Source: an uncultured Methanospirillum sp. (GTDB lineage Archaea > Halobacteriota > Methanomicrobia > Methanomicrobiales > Methanospirillaceae). From it: a DNA stretch of 64,000 nucleotides. How positions within the stretch are numbered: position 1 is the stretch's first letter; every line of letters starts with the position of its first letter. The notes under the pieces were generated by a model, which worked only from the letters and a program-made list of their open reading frames with translations, did not search any database and was not told the origin of the DNA. The position numbers and the translations under genes are program-made. The stretch lies in contig NZ_OY764544.1 in assembly GCF_963668475.1 (NCBI RefSeq), positions 2,170,001 through 2,234,000 on the forward strand. Direction: 5' to 3'. Positions 1 through 9,105 of this stretch are shown in pieces.

Positions 1-750
1 TATATACGTAGACTTTGCCTTGGCTACATCATCACCCATCATGAAGTAATACCCTTTTGACTGATCATTGCGATCTGTCTGGTTCACAGGGATACTATCG
101 ATATTGTCTTCAATCCACCTGGAGATCGTGGTGTTGATCTCGTCGTTCTGGTATGGTTTTGATGGGTCGGGTATTCTGTGCTCCATGAGGATCGGGAATT
201 TCAGGCCTTCAAGCACTGTCCCTACTCCGATATCATCCTCAGGTAAAGGCTCACTAGATGCCGGAAGAGTATAGAGGGTTACCTTTGGATATGAGGCAGC
301 GATGAGTTCCCACCATGCGGATGAAGTCTGGTAATAGATCTGGGCAAGATCGTAGAACTCAATCCCGGTTGTCACAGAGGCAACAGATTTTTTTGTTGCG
401 TGATAATTTTCGTACGCCTCTCCTGCCTTCACCGAGTAATACAGGAATGCAAGGGTGGCTTTAGCCTCATCAAACCTTTCAGGGCTGATATTCATCCCTT
501 TCATGAGAGAGTACGCACTATTCACCTTCATCTGCTGACTTCCGAGCGGCACAGTGCCGTTTGATAGTGATTTTATCATCGGTGCAGCAGTTGAGAAGAA
601 CCGATCATCCTGTGATGCCGCACCCTCTGCAGCCTTCTGAAGAGTATCCGGCATCGGTTCAAGGATCAGATCAGCGGCCGATACGACTGCCGGAAGGCCG
701 GCAAGCAGCATACCGAGCACCAGGGTAATCGATATTAAAAGCCGTGTCAT
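1..750 (-). CDS. Secreted protein of unknown function (3' end outside window)
   Basis: The reading frame runs open from an ATG at 750 to the left edge of the window, so the C-terminus is missing (250 codons visible). The first 25 or so residues form a clear signal peptide: a basic MTRL start, a leucine/valine-rich core and an A-V-V-S-A-A cleavage region. The mature part is soluble, rich in Tyr, Ser and Asp, with no Cys cluster or motif I recognise. It is divergent from the pentapeptide-repeat gene, with 127 bp between them. I expect an exported or surface-associated protein; no function can be given. Confidence 0.75.
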   Translation of the reverse strand, partial: MTRLLISITLVLGMLLAGLPAVVSAADLILEPMPDTLQKAAEGAASQDDRFFSTAAPMIKSLSNGTVPLGSQQMKVNSAYSLMKGMNISPERFDEAKATLAFLYYSVKAGEAYENYHATKKSVASVTTGIEFYDLAQIYYQTSSAWWELIAASYPKVTLYTLPASSEPLPEDDIGVGTVLEGLKFPILMEHRIPDPSKPYQNDEINTTISRWIEDNIDSIPVNQTDRNDQSKGYYFMMGDDVAKAKSTYI

Positions 751-877
751 CACTCAGAGGATCAGGACAGCCTGCGGATATACCTTTGGTCTGCTGGACA
801 GAACGGCTCCATACTCTGCACACGGTGGCTGAAACAGGCAATTATTCGGATACAAGACACAACTGCTATACCCGCCG

Positions 878-1276
878 ATGCCTAATTATCTTAACTGGTT
901 GGTGCAGATGGCTGACGAAGAACAGGTTAAGGCTATCAAGGCAGGGGTTGAGGAGTGGAATAAATGGAAAGAACTCAATCCACGTAAGAGGCCTGATCTC
1001 AGGGGGGCACAGCTGAACGGTCTGAACCTTGAGGGTATCAACCTGAACGGAGCACGGCTTGATGAGGCGGATTTTGAGTTCTCGATTCTGCGCAAAGCAA
1101 ACTTTGTAGGGGCAAGCCTGGTCAAGGCAAACCTGAGCAACACAGACTTGAGCGAAGCGGTTCTTATCAATGCAAATCTCACCGGTGCACGTCTCACCAA
1201 TATCAAGACAACCCGCGCTGACTTCCGGGGAGCAAACCTGACCGGAGCTGATGTCAGGCAGGTAAAAAGAGGCTAG
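878..1276 (+). CDS. Pentapeptide-repeat protein
   Basis: A 132-residue protein whose residues from about 46 to 128 are a run of A(N/D)LXX-type pentapeptides, for example NGLNLEGINLNGARLDEADF and ANLTGARLTN. Such repeats fold as a right-handed quadrilateral beta-helix. Members of the family range from DNA-mimic gyrase protectors to proteins of unknown role; this one is short and has no other domain. The N-terminus is charged and Trp-rich. A second in-frame ATG at 908 has a GGTTGGTG stretch just upstream and may be the true start. It converges on cofH with almost no space between the two stop codons. Confidence 0.8.
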   Translation: MPNYLNWLVQMADEEQVKAIKAGVEEWNKWKELNPRKRPDLRGAQLNGLNLEGINLNGARLDEADFEFSILRKANFVGASLVKANLSNTDLSEAVLINANLTGARLTNIKTTRADFRGANLTGADVRQVKRG

Positions 1277-1277
1277 T

Positions 1278-2369
1278 TTATTTTAGGATCTTGTAGAGCG
1301 TCGAACGCTCTTTGAGTTCACGCCCGATATCTGCACAGATATACGCCATCTCTTCAGGTTCAAAGATATCAGAGAGATCTGCACCGGCATCACCGGTAAC
1401 ATCATCGATGTACATGGTGCCTGAGAGATCGTCTGCTCCGGCAAGCAGACCGAGTTGACTCATTTTTATACCGATCTTCGGCCATGAGACCTGGATATGA
1501 TCGATGTTATCAAGGTATAGCCGGCAGACTGCGGTCGTCACCAGGTCGTCCCTTCCTGTCGGGCCGAACCTGACTGTCCCTTTCTGGTAGAGCGGGGTCC
1601 TGCTATGGATATAGGAGAGGAGAACCATCTCGGAGAACCCTCCTGTATCATCCTGAATGCGGCGGATAAGATCGAGGTGTGCAGCCCTCTCCTGCGGAGT
1701 CTCGGTTGACCCATACATGATCGTCGCAGAGCTGGTGAGTCCGAGCCGGTGAGCCTCCCTGATGATCTCCTCCCACCGTGCAGTTCTCACTTTTGCCGGA
1801 CAGATGACATCCCTGACCTCATCCACGAGAACTTCTGCTGCAGTTCCCTGCATACTTCCAAGGCCGCCCTCTTTGAGGGCACTGATGACCTTTGCAGGTT
1901 CCAGGTTTTCTTTCCGTGCTATCCAGTCAACCTCATCAGGAGAGTAGGCATGGATGTGAACATCTGGGAAGATCTCGTGTGCCCACTCCAGAAACGAGAG
2001 GTAGTTCTGAAGCCTGAAGTCAGGGTGAACACCGGAGAGGAAACAGATCTCAGTAACTCCCCGTGCTTTTGCCTCACGGACCTGTGCCTGTATCTCATCC
2101 CTGCCGAAGAGGTACGCATCAGGATCACCTTTTTTTCTGCCAAACCCGCAGAATCCGCAGAGGTTTTTACATATGTTGGTGATATGGACGTTCTGGTTGC
2201 GCACAAACGTGACAGTGTTGCCTACCTTCTTCTCCCTCATCTCATCTGCTGCAGCAAAGAGTTGATAGAGATCCCGTCCGGTAACTGACAGAAGATATGC
2301 ACCTTCTTCTGGTGTGAGCCGGTGACCGGCAAGCGTGTCTGAAAGGAGTGTCTGTAGTTTCATGCTCAT
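1278..2369 (-). CDS. cofH: FO synthase subunit 2, CofH (radical SAM)
   Basis: Radical SAM enzyme of coenzyme F420 synthesis. It joins 5-amino-6-(D-ribitylamino)uracil to a tyrosine-derived group; CofG then closes the ring to give the deazaflavin FO. The radical SAM cluster motif CX3CX2C is seen as CKNLCGFC near residue 67, followed by the HAYSPDE and GTAAEVL segments typical of the CofH/MqnC branch. The length, 363 residues, fits CofH; no CofG is in the window. Start is MSMKLQ at 2369, just after the stop of the signal peptidase gene on the same strand (3-bp gap), so the two are probably cotranscribed. The ribC/ribH operon at 50-51 kb works on the same ribitylaminouracil branch point. Confidence 0.93.
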   Translation of the reverse strand: MSMKLQTLLSDTLAGHRLTPEEGAYLLSVTGRDLYQLFAAADEMREKKVGNTVTFVRNQNVHITNICKNLCGFCGFGRKKGDPDAYLFGRDEIQAQVREAKARGVTEICFLSGVHPDFRLQNYLSFLEWAHEIFPDVHIHAYSPDEVDWIARKENLEPAKVISALKEGGLGSMQGTAAEVLVDEVRDVICPAKVRTARWEEIIREAHRLGLTSSATIMYGSTETPQERAAHLDLIRRIQDDTGGFSEMVLLSYIHSRTPLYQKGTVRFGPTGRDDLVTTAVCRLYLDNIDHIQVSWPKIGIKMSQLGLLAGADDLSGTMYIDDVTGDAGADLSDIFEPEEMAYICADIGRELKERSTLYKILK

Positions 2370-2371
2370 CG

Positions 2372-3103
2372 TTACTTCTTTTTTGTCTGGGTCACAGCCG
2401 GGTCACTGGAGGACTTGCGCCGAGTATAGAGTTCCTGAAGGATCATGAGGACTATCACGATGACAATGACAGGTCCGATGTTCAAAGGAAGGTACCCGAC
2501 GTACGGCACAGAGTACACAGCCTTCCCTATGATCCATTCCTTCTTAACCGGCTGGATGGCAGAGCCCGTTCCCCGGTAGTTGTCCCCGAATCCGGTTTGA
2601 TCGATGACCGGGTTGTTGTCGCCCTTGGTGATGTACCCGTCATGGGGGGCCACATACTGCTTCGTCTCGATCTGGCCGGTTGCCTTGTTCATCTCCCGGT
2701 ATGTGATATTTGTCTGCCCGGCGGGAGCCCAGTAGAGGGCCCGGTGGATGATCGGGTGAAGGTCAGTGTTCCCGTTCGGACGGTAGATGATAACATCACC
2801 AGGCATGCCGTACTTCTGGTACCCCGAGGCCTCGCCTTCAGCCATACTCTGAAGGGGACTGAGCCGGTCAGCGGCAACCACGAGAACAAGATCGCCGACG
2901 TTCATATGGGGGACCATGCTCTCTGACTCGATGGTAACAATAGCAGGCCAGGTCCCACAACCCAGAAAGAGGATGGCAACGATGATACCAACAGTAACCA
3001 GAACAGAGGCGATTTCACGGACTGCAGAGGGAATCTGCTCTTCACTCTTCCAGAAATCAGATATTAAGGCTTTTATTGGCTTTTTTTCGGACTTTGCTGC
3101 CAT
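2372..3103 (-). CDS. Archaeal signal peptidase I (S26B, Sec11-like)
   Basis: Membrane serine protease that removes signal peptides from exported proteins. Residues about 27-48 form the N-terminal membrane anchor, followed by the catalytic-serine block SESMVPHMNVGDLVLV and the IIHRALYW block, whose His replaces the bacterial Lys in S26B enzymes. A third conserved block, ITKGDNNPVID, carries the Asp. A second membrane helix (LPLNIGPVIVIVIVLMIL) and a basic tail end the protein. The frame is open further upstream to 3238, but that extension looks non-coding and ATG 3103 (MAAKSEKK) gives the family-like N-terminus and a length of 243 residues. Confidence 0.9.
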   Translation of the reverse strand: MAAKSEKKPIKALISDFWKSEEQIPSAVREIASVLVTVGIIVAILFLGCGTWPAIVTIESESMVPHMNVGDLVLVVAADRLSPLQSMAEGEASGYQKYGMPGDVIIYRPNGNTDLHPIIHRALYWAPAGQTNITYREMNKATGQIETKQYVAPHDGYITKGDNNPVIDQTGFGDNYRGTGSAIQPVKKEWIIGKAVYSVPYVGYLPLNIGPVIVIVIVLMILQELYTRRKSSSDPAVTQTKKK

Positions 3104-3312
3104 GGTGTAAGTATGTAGGTTCCCTCTGAGAAATATTAATACTGAACTGCCATACTGCCATGCCGGGAGACCTTCAGGGAGAGATAAATCGTCCGGACAG
3201 CAGTGTCTCAAATATGTTGATCCCTTTTCAGAGCCCATGTATAGTACCGTGAGTCTGCCGTCTACACTCGGTTCTGTCCAGGTGACCGATCCGCTGCCAC
3301 ATTCCAGGAGGG

Positions 3313-4743
3313 ATGAGTATTAACTCATCCGCCATCGTGGAGCGGTTCCTGGACAACCGGCTCCAGGTTCATCCCGATGTGGTCAGGTATATCAGGGAGC
3401 AGAACGACGACAGTCTCATCGACCTTATCATCTCTGCACTTCCGAATGACTGCCTGGTTGTCTCCGGCCGGCACCTGCCAGGAACCACGCCGGCACGGGA
3501 CGGAATACGGTTTTTAGGAGATCCTTCCCTTGAGGTGATTGCAGGAAGAAAGGGTTCCTGCAAACCGGCAGGAAGGGTGGAGGATTATGTCACATACTTT
3601 CATGACCGGTACACCAGGCTCTCAGGGATGGTCAGGGGGAGATGCAGTCCGATCCCTATCGAAGCATTGAAACGAAACTCGCGGTACAAATCAGAAGAGT
3701 TCGCCATCACCGGGATGGTGGTCGAAGCCCGGAGTACGGGAAAAGGGCACCGCCTGATCGAGATAGAGGATCCGACCGGATTTATCAATATTCTCTTTAA
3801 CAAGGATCGCGATGACTTTGAAGAGGCAGAGAAGATCGTGCCTGACGAGGTGATCGGGGTAAGGGGCACCCTTTCACCTGAAGGGACCCTCATGTTTGCG
3901 GATCAACTCTTCAGGCCTGATATCCCGTTCACCTACTCCCCGTACATGAGTGACAAGCCCGGGTACGCAGCCCTGATATCTGACATTCACGTAGGGTCAG
4001 ACACATTTCTTGAAGAGGCATGGGGGCGGTTCTCTGACTGGCTGAAAGAGAGCGACATATCATACCTGTTGGTAGCTGGAGACCTGGTGGACGGGATCGG
4101 TATCTACCCTGGGCAGGATAAGGAACTGACCATCCCAAACATCTACGGGCAGTATGAAGCGCTCGGAAAGATGTTCTCCCAGCTCCCGTCCCGGCTGCAG
4201 ATCGTGCTAGCTCCCGGTAACCACGACGTGGTGCGGGGAGCCGAACCCCAGCCGGTGATTCCTGAGAAGTTCATCGGCTCATTCCCTTCAAACTGTGTAT
4301 GGGTTGAGAATCCGGCACTTGTCAACCTCCAGGGTGTCAGGGTTCTGATGTATCACGGGAGGTCATTCGATGATCTCATCGGGGTGATACCGGGTGCCAG
4401 CTATGAAAAGGCACATGATGTGATCCCTGAGATGCTCAAGCGACGGCACCTTGCCCCGTGTTATGGAAAGAGAACACCGATAGCTGCCGACACGGTCGAC
4501 CGGCTCGTCATTGATCCGATCCCCGAGGTTGTCCACTGCGGCCATGTTCATATCACCGGCATCACCCGATATAGGGGAGTGCTGGCAATCAATGCCGGGA
4601 CATGGCAGAGTCAGACCGCATTTCAGAAGCAGATGAATATTCAGCCGACACCTGCACAGGCAGTCATCCTGAACCTTCAGACCCTCAAGCCGGAGGTTTA
4701 TGACTTCAGTGAAGGGATGCCTGAACCGATGAGAGCCGGTTGA
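3313..4743 (+). CDS. polB: DNA polymerase D small subunit DP1 (3'-5' exonuclease)
   Basis: Small subunit of the heterodimeric euryarchaeal replicative polymerase PolD; it carries the proofreading exonuclease. An N-terminal helical part is followed by an OB fold at about residues 125-205 and a calcineurin-like phosphoesterase domain from about 220. All metal-binding motifs of the active enzyme are present: DIHVGSD, GDLVDGIG, GNHDVV, YHGRSF and GHVHITG. It is therefore predicted active, unlike the eukaryotic B-subunits. The length of 476 residues is usual. The large subunit DP2 is not in the window. Start at 3313 is preceded by AGGAGG, rather close to the ATG. It converges on the TPR gene. Confidence 0.95.
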   Translation: MSINSSAIVERFLDNRLQVHPDVVRYIREQNDDSLIDLIISALPNDCLVVSGRHLPGTTPARDGIRFLGDPSLEVIAGRKGSCKPAGRVEDYVTYFHDRYTRLSGMVRGRCSPIPIEALKRNSRYKSEEFAITGMVVEARSTGKGHRLIEIEDPTGFINILFNKDRDDFEEAEKIVPDEVIGVRGTLSPEGTLMFADQLFRPDIPFTYSPYMSDKPGYAALISDIHVGSDTFLEEAWGRFSDWLKESDISYLLVAGDLVDGIGIYPGQDKELTIPNIYGQYEALGKMFSQLPSRLQIVLAPGNHDVVRGAEPQPVIPEKFIGSFPSNCVWVENPALVNLQGVRVLMYHGRSFDDLIGVIPGASYEKAHDVIPEMLKRRHLAPCYGKRTPIAADTVDRLVIDPIPEVVHCGHVHITGITRYRGVLAINAGTWQSQTAFQKQMNIQPTPAQAVILNLQTLKPEVYDFSEGMPEPMRAG

Positions 4744-4765
4744 CAGGGCACAAAAAATCTTTTCC

Positions 4766-6043
4766 CTATTCATGTCCGGTGCTGTTAACCGCCTCTTCCT
4801 TGAGATACCAGTCAACAAGCACTTTGTCAGCCTTCTTCTCCCACGCGATGAGTTCAGAGTCTCCAGGGTAGAACCTGAATGCCTCGGCGATTGCGGAGGC
4901 GGCCTCCGGATACCGCTCCAGGGCAAGAAGGACCTCGCTGTACCCTCTCCATGCCCGGCCAGACGTATCATCGATCCTGAGCGAGCGTTGATAGAGGTCT
5001 TCAGCCTTATTGTCCTGCCCCTGCATATGGTAGGCTTCTGCAAGATGTGAGAGGACCTCGGGATCTCTGGAGAGGTACTCTGCTGCCTGCTCCAGGTATC
5101 CGGTAGCCTCCTCAACCTTCCCTTCGGAGAGCAGAATGCACCCGAGTGTATCCATGGCCCCAGGATTCCCAGGATGCTGTCTGAGTACCTCTTCAGCGAG
5201 TGTACGGCCTTCACTTCCTCGTCCGCTCAGATACAGGGCATACGCCTTAGCATTGAGTAGTTGTGGATCATCAGGAGTTGAGGCCAGCGGATGCTCAAGG
5301 GCGTCTATCGCTTCATCGTACCTGCCAAGCCGGGTGTTCAGGTATGCGACCGTCACCCAGATACCGGGATCACTCTGGTTCAGGGAGGCTGCATTACTGA
5401 CAAAATCAAGAGCCTCCTCGTACTTTCCAAGTGAGGCAGCCGCATCTCCCAGCGAGGCAGAGGCGTCGGGATCGCTCGGAAGAGCCAGGTATGCCTCTTG
5501 CAGATATGGGAGTGATGCAGTTACATTTCCATCTCTGATCAGGATTGTACCCATAAGCAGGGAGAGACGGGGATCAAGGGGCCCTTCGGCTTCCTCTTTT
5601 CTGATAAGCGAGGCCGCCTCTTCACCCTTGTCAAGAGCTATCAGGGCTTCTGATCTGATTCGCACATCCTCGGTCCTGTTCAGGTCAGATGAGTTGTCAA
5701 GGATCTCCAGGGCCTCTTTTGGATTGCCAGTATTCACCGCTGCCTCAGCCCTGATCGCTGATACCTCGCTGGTTCCTGTAGAGGTGAGATTATACCGGTT
5801 CACCCCGTTCACAACCTCGTCCCATCGTGAGAGAGCTGCTAGTGCCCTGAGCCTCCCGATCATCGCACCCTGATCATCAGGACTGGCAGAAAGGGCCTCA
5901 TCATACCACCGGATCGCACGCTGATACTCTCCGTTGTAATAGGCATCATCAGCCTGGGAGAGAGGATCTGTTGCAGCCTGAACCAGGGCGGGAGTGATCA
6001 GAATGAACAGGAGAACTACCGGGAAGAGGAGACGACTTATCAT
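4766..6043 (-). CDS. Secreted tetratricopeptide-repeat protein
   Basis: A 425-residue protein with a signal peptide (hydrophobic core LLFPVVLLFILITPALV, cleavage near VQAA) followed by TPR units over almost the whole mature length. Typical units read DAYYNGEYQRAIRWYDEALS, ASLGKYEEALDFVSNAASLN and LNTRLGRYDEAIDALEH, with the Ala/Gly/Tyr positions expected of TPR helices. TPR arrays make protein-docking surfaces; outside the membrane this one is probably a scaffold for an envelope complex. No catalytic domain is visible. It stands alone, 126 bp downstream of the methionine synthase gene and convergent with the PolD gene. Confidence 0.85.
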   Translation of the reverse strand: MISRLLFPVVLLFILITPALVQAATDPLSQADDAYYNGEYQRAIRWYDEALSASPDDQGAMIGRLRALAALSRWDEVVNGVNRYNLTSTGTSEVSAIRAEAAVNTGNPKEALEILDNSSDLNRTEDVRIRSEALIALDKGEEAASLIRKEEAEGPLDPRLSLLMGTILIRDGNVTASLPYLQEAYLALPSDPDASASLGDAAASLGKYEEALDFVSNAASLNQSDPGIWVTVAYLNTRLGRYDEAIDALEHPLASTPDDPQLLNAKAYALYLSGRGSEGRTLAEEVLRQHPGNPGAMDTLGCILLSEGKVEEATGYLEQAAEYLSRDPEVLSHLAEAYHMQGQDNKAEDLYQRSLRIDDTSGRAWRGYSEVLLALERYPEAASAIAEAFRFYPGDSELIAWEKKADKVLVDWYLKEEAVNSTGHE

Positions 6044-6169
6044 AACCTGAGGAGATATCAGGGTGCGGATATGAAAGGATTTCCGGCATCAGGGACATGA
6101 CGATAAGGATGTCCTCCTGACTTGTGGTTATATGATATGAGAAAAAGGTGTTGAATGCAACCGGATCTG

Positions 6170-7195
6170 TTACAAGCTACGGGTACGTCTTGAGATCTCG
6201 GCCACGGCCTCCATGATCCTGATCGCACCCGGAACATCTGCAAGACGAAGCCCGCAGCTCGGGGTGATAATAGCCTGTGCATCAAAGCATTCATGCCCAA
6301 CTACGGGTTTCAGATCATTTCTGATCGAGAGATACCGTTGCCAGAGAGTCTCGGTTGTCTCAAGGTTAAACTTGTCAAGTTCTGCAGGAACGATCCCCCA
6401 CGCAATAATTCCTCCGGCCTCAAGATATGTTTTGATCTGATCCCTGTAGAGAAGGAACTCTTTGGCAGTGCCGTATGCATCGAGCGAGATCACTGCAGGA
6501 TTTTGGGACATGAGAAGTCCCCAGTCTGTGTTCGAACAGCAGTGAACTCCGATGCCGCCTTCAATAAGAGATCCGATATCCTCAAACGCAGATGCAACCA
6601 TCTCGGGGGTGAGTTGCATCACCGACGATCCAAGGGCAGCGAGGTACGGTTCATCAATGACCACCAGTGTCTGTGGGGCACCGGTCTTCTGCATCAGCAT
6701 CTCGTACCACCGTGCCCGAAGTGCCAGCATCTTGGTAAGCATATCAAAATACTGGGCATCATACGCAAGCGGACGGCGATCCTGATCGGTGATCGTCAGC
6801 CCGAATGTAACCGGACCCGTGACCTGACACTTGACACACCAGACTTGTGAGAGATCTCTCTTTGCCATCTCAAAGTATCCGGCCGCATACTCGGGTGACG
6901 CAGCATACCGATCGATATTCTGCTCCATGAAGTCGAGGTACACCTGCTCCATCTCAATCGAGAAGTCAAGAGCCCGATCCACGTAGAGTTTGTTTCCCTC
7001 AACGACCCTGCCTGGCAGAAATTCTGAGTCATGCCAGATGATGGACTCAAAGGGGGAGATGTTCGGGAGTGTGGGTGCATACGGCATTTCAGGGCATAGC
7101 CTGAGCACATCATCAACTGCCTGGCCAGGATCTTCCTGAGGAAGGGAACCGACCCCTGATGCTATGCTATGCGGGGACTTCAGAAATCCTGCCAT
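6170..7195 (-). CDS. Core (folate-independent) methionine synthase, MesB/MesC type
   Basis: A 341-residue protein with only the C-terminal catalytic TIM barrel of cobalamin-independent methionine synthase (MetE); the folate-binding N-terminal half is absent. The zinc site that binds homocysteine is seen as GVHCCSNTDW (His-x-Cys) and ITPSCGLR (last Cys). Core synthases of the Mes families take the methyl group from a corrinoid protein; the MesB and MesC families are thought to use the corrinoid iron-sulfur protein. That protein is encoded here in the same operon, which fits well. The start codon overlaps the stop of the RACo gene (TAATG) and follows GGAGGAG. Which Mes family it belongs to cannot be decided by eye. 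Confidence 0.82.
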   Translation of the reverse strand: MAGFLKSPHSIASGVGSLPQEDPGQAVDDVLRLCPEMPYAPTLPNISPFESIIWHDSEFLPGRVVEGNKLYVDRALDFSIEMEQVYLDFMEQNIDRYAASPEYAAGYFEMAKRDLSQVWCVKCQVTGPVTFGLTITDQDRRPLAYDAQYFDMLTKMLALRARWYEMLMQKTGAPQTLVVIDEPYLAALGSSVMQLTPEMVASAFEDIGSLIEGGIGVHCCSNTDWGLLMSQNPAVISLDAYGTAKEFLLYRDQIKTYLEAGGIIAWGIVPAELDKFNLETTETLWQRYLSIRNDLKPVVGHECFDAQAIITPSCGLRLADVPGAIRIMEAVAEISRRTRSL

Positions 7196-9102
7196 TACTT
7201 CTCCTCCACACGGAGCCGGCAGAGCTCAAGACTCTTCTCAACCATCGGAAAGAGTGTGAGATCGGTATGGGGCAAAAATGTCCCCTTCGTGTACTCATCC
7301 ATGAAGGTGGGTTCAGCATTGAGCTCGATATACCCCATCCGGTACGCAATATCATCAACAAACTTCCGCATCTTTCTGTTGATCAGGGCGATGTTTGCCC
7401 CTTCTGCAGCACCGTTTCCGAGGTTGATGATCCGATCAACCGGCACTTCAGGGATCAGGCCGACCGTGATGGCATTATCCTTGTTGATATAGTTCCCAAA
7501 CCCGCCTGCAAAGTAGAGGTTCTTGATATCCTCACGGGTAATTCCTGCCTGGTTCATCAGGACAATGCATGCCGCAAGTGTTGAGGCCTTGCTCATGATC
7601 AGGTTCTTGATATCATTCTCGGTCACAACGATATCCTTCCCGATGCCGGTCTCATCCTTCCAGGCAAGCACAAACTCAGGGAAGTATTCACCCTGGCGAA
7701 TGCGGGGGTGGCTTATGGTTGTATTGATCCTCCCGGTTCTGTCGATGACACAGGACCGCAGAAGTTCGGCCAACACGTCAATAAGTCCTGAACCGCAGAT
7801 ACCCACCGGTTTCTTCCCGTTGATCGTCTCGCACCTGAGATCAAGAGTTGTAGGATCAATCGAGACCTTCTCAATTGCACCCGGGTTAGCCCGCATCCCG
7901 AAGAGAACCTCTCCACCTTCAAGAGCCGGACCTGCTGCTCCTGCGCAGGCAAACATCCACTCGTTGTTGCCAAGCACCACCTCAAAATTGGTACCGATAT
8001 CTATCAGCAGGGAGATGTCAGCACTCTCTGCCATCCCTGATGCAACGATATCTGCAACGATGTCCCCCCCGATGAAGTCGCTGACTGCAGGGAAGATGAA
8101 GACACTGCCATCAGGCTTTATGGAGAGGCCGATCCGTCCGGCTGAAGCAGTAAGCGAACGTCTGACGACCGGGACATACGGTTCCTCGATCATGTACGAG
8201 GGATCGATCGCAAGGAGCATGTGGGTCATGATGGTGTTTCCTGCGATCACAACCTCACAGATGTCATCCCTGTCAACTCCGGCATTGTTTGCTGCCATGG
8301 TGATCGCAGTGTTTATAGAGTCAACCGCCAGCTCCTGGAGTCGCACCAGCCCTTTCCTCTTGCTGTAGTTGACCCGTGAGAGGATGTCCTCGCCACAGGA
8401 GATCTGCTTGTTATAGGTCGAGCCGACACCGATCACCTGACCGGTGTTGAGATCACGAAGAAAGGCTACCACAGTCGTGGTCCCGAGATCGACCGCAGCC
8501 CCATACAGACTGCCTGAAGTGTCTCCCTTCTCGATCTCTATCATCCGAAATCCGGCAGGCAATCTGGCGATCGTTGCAGTGACCTTCCACCCGCTGTCCC
8601 TGAGCATGGAGGGGATCACCCTGAGAATCTCAAGCGGGACATAGACCTGTTTGCTGCTTGGGCCATCTGAATTGGATATTGCATCCAGGAGCCTGTAGAG
8701 GTCAGAGGTGGGTGTTGCAAGGGTTGGCGGCTGGACCTGGACATAGTACTTCCTGATCGACGGATTGAGCACAGTCTCCTGACCGATCACATTCATGAGA
8801 ATCTGCTGGCTCTGTATCAGCGTCCGTTCAGGGACCATGATCTGGCAGTCATCCTCAGGGAATGCCTCGCACGAGAGGAGGGCACCGGCATCCCTCTCTT
8901 CCTGGCTGAAGAACTCCCTGAACCGCTCGGTGTCAAACCTGATCCTGCCTGACTTGTGGAACATCACGCACTTTCCACACTTCCCAACACCGCCGCAGAC
9001 TGCGTTGATCGCAAGACCTGCTTTCTGGGCAGCAGTCATGAGAGAGTCAGATGTTGAGACTTCGACTTTCCTGAACCCGGGGAGAAAGGTGACGATAGGC
9101 AT
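7195..9102 (-). CDS. acsV: Reductive activator of corrinoid iron-sulfur protein (RACo/AcsV)
   Basis: ATP-dependent enzyme that re-reduces CoFeSP when its cobalt slips from Co(I) to inactive Co(II). Residues 1-95 are a plant-type [2Fe-2S] ferredoxin with ligands in VCGGVGKCGKC (CX5CX2C) and LLSCEA. A linker follows, then an ASKHA-fold ATPase domain from about residue 200, starting AAVDLGTTTVVAF and including LLIDIGTNFEVVLG. The length, 635 residues, fits the COG3894/DUF4445 family. It sits between cdhE (3-bp gap) and the methionine synthase (1-bp overlap), as in acetogen acs clusters, so its client is almost surely the CoFeSP made by cdhD/cdhE. Confidence 0.92.
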   Translation of the reverse strand: MPIVTFLPGFRKVEVSTSDSLMTAAQKAGLAINAVCGGVGKCGKCVMFHKSGRIRFDTERFREFFSQEERDAGALLSCEAFPEDDCQIMVPERTLIQSQQILMNVIGQETVLNPSIRKYYVQVQPPTLATPTSDLYRLLDAISNSDGPSSKQVYVPLEILRVIPSMLRDSGWKVTATIARLPAGFRMIEIEKGDTSGSLYGAAVDLGTTTVVAFLRDLNTGQVIGVGSTYNKQISCGEDILSRVNYSKRKGLVRLQELAVDSINTAITMAANNAGVDRDDICEVVIAGNTIMTHMLLAIDPSYMIEEPYVPVVRRSLTASAGRIGLSIKPDGSVFIFPAVSDFIGGDIVADIVASGMAESADISLLIDIGTNFEVVLGNNEWMFACAGAAGPALEGGEVLFGMRANPGAIEKVSIDPTTLDLRCETINGKKPVGICGSGLIDVLAELLRSCVIDRTGRINTTISHPRIRQGEYFPEFVLAWKDETGIGKDIVVTENDIKNLIMSKASTLAACIVLMNQAGITREDIKNLYFAGGFGNYINKDNAITVGLIPEVPVDRIINLGNGAAEGANIALINRKMRKFVDDIAYRMGYIELNAEPTFMDEYTKGTFLPHTDLTLFPMVEKSLELCRLRVEEK

Positions 9103-9105
9103 CGG

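Noticed and set aside
744..1016. Plus-strand frame overlapping the start of the pentapeptide gene
   Set aside because: Overlaps the pentapeptide-repeat gene in another frame; no family features.
5136..5873. Long plus-strand open frame (245 codons) opposite the TPR gene
   Set aside because: It is antisense to a clear TPR coding sequence with signal peptide; its translation is Ser/Arg-rich low-complexity without a fold, typical of a shadow frame.
7523..8368. Long plus-strand open frame (281 codons) opposite RACo
   Set aside because: It is antisense to the conserved ASKHA domain; Ser/Pro/Thr-rich and without motifs.
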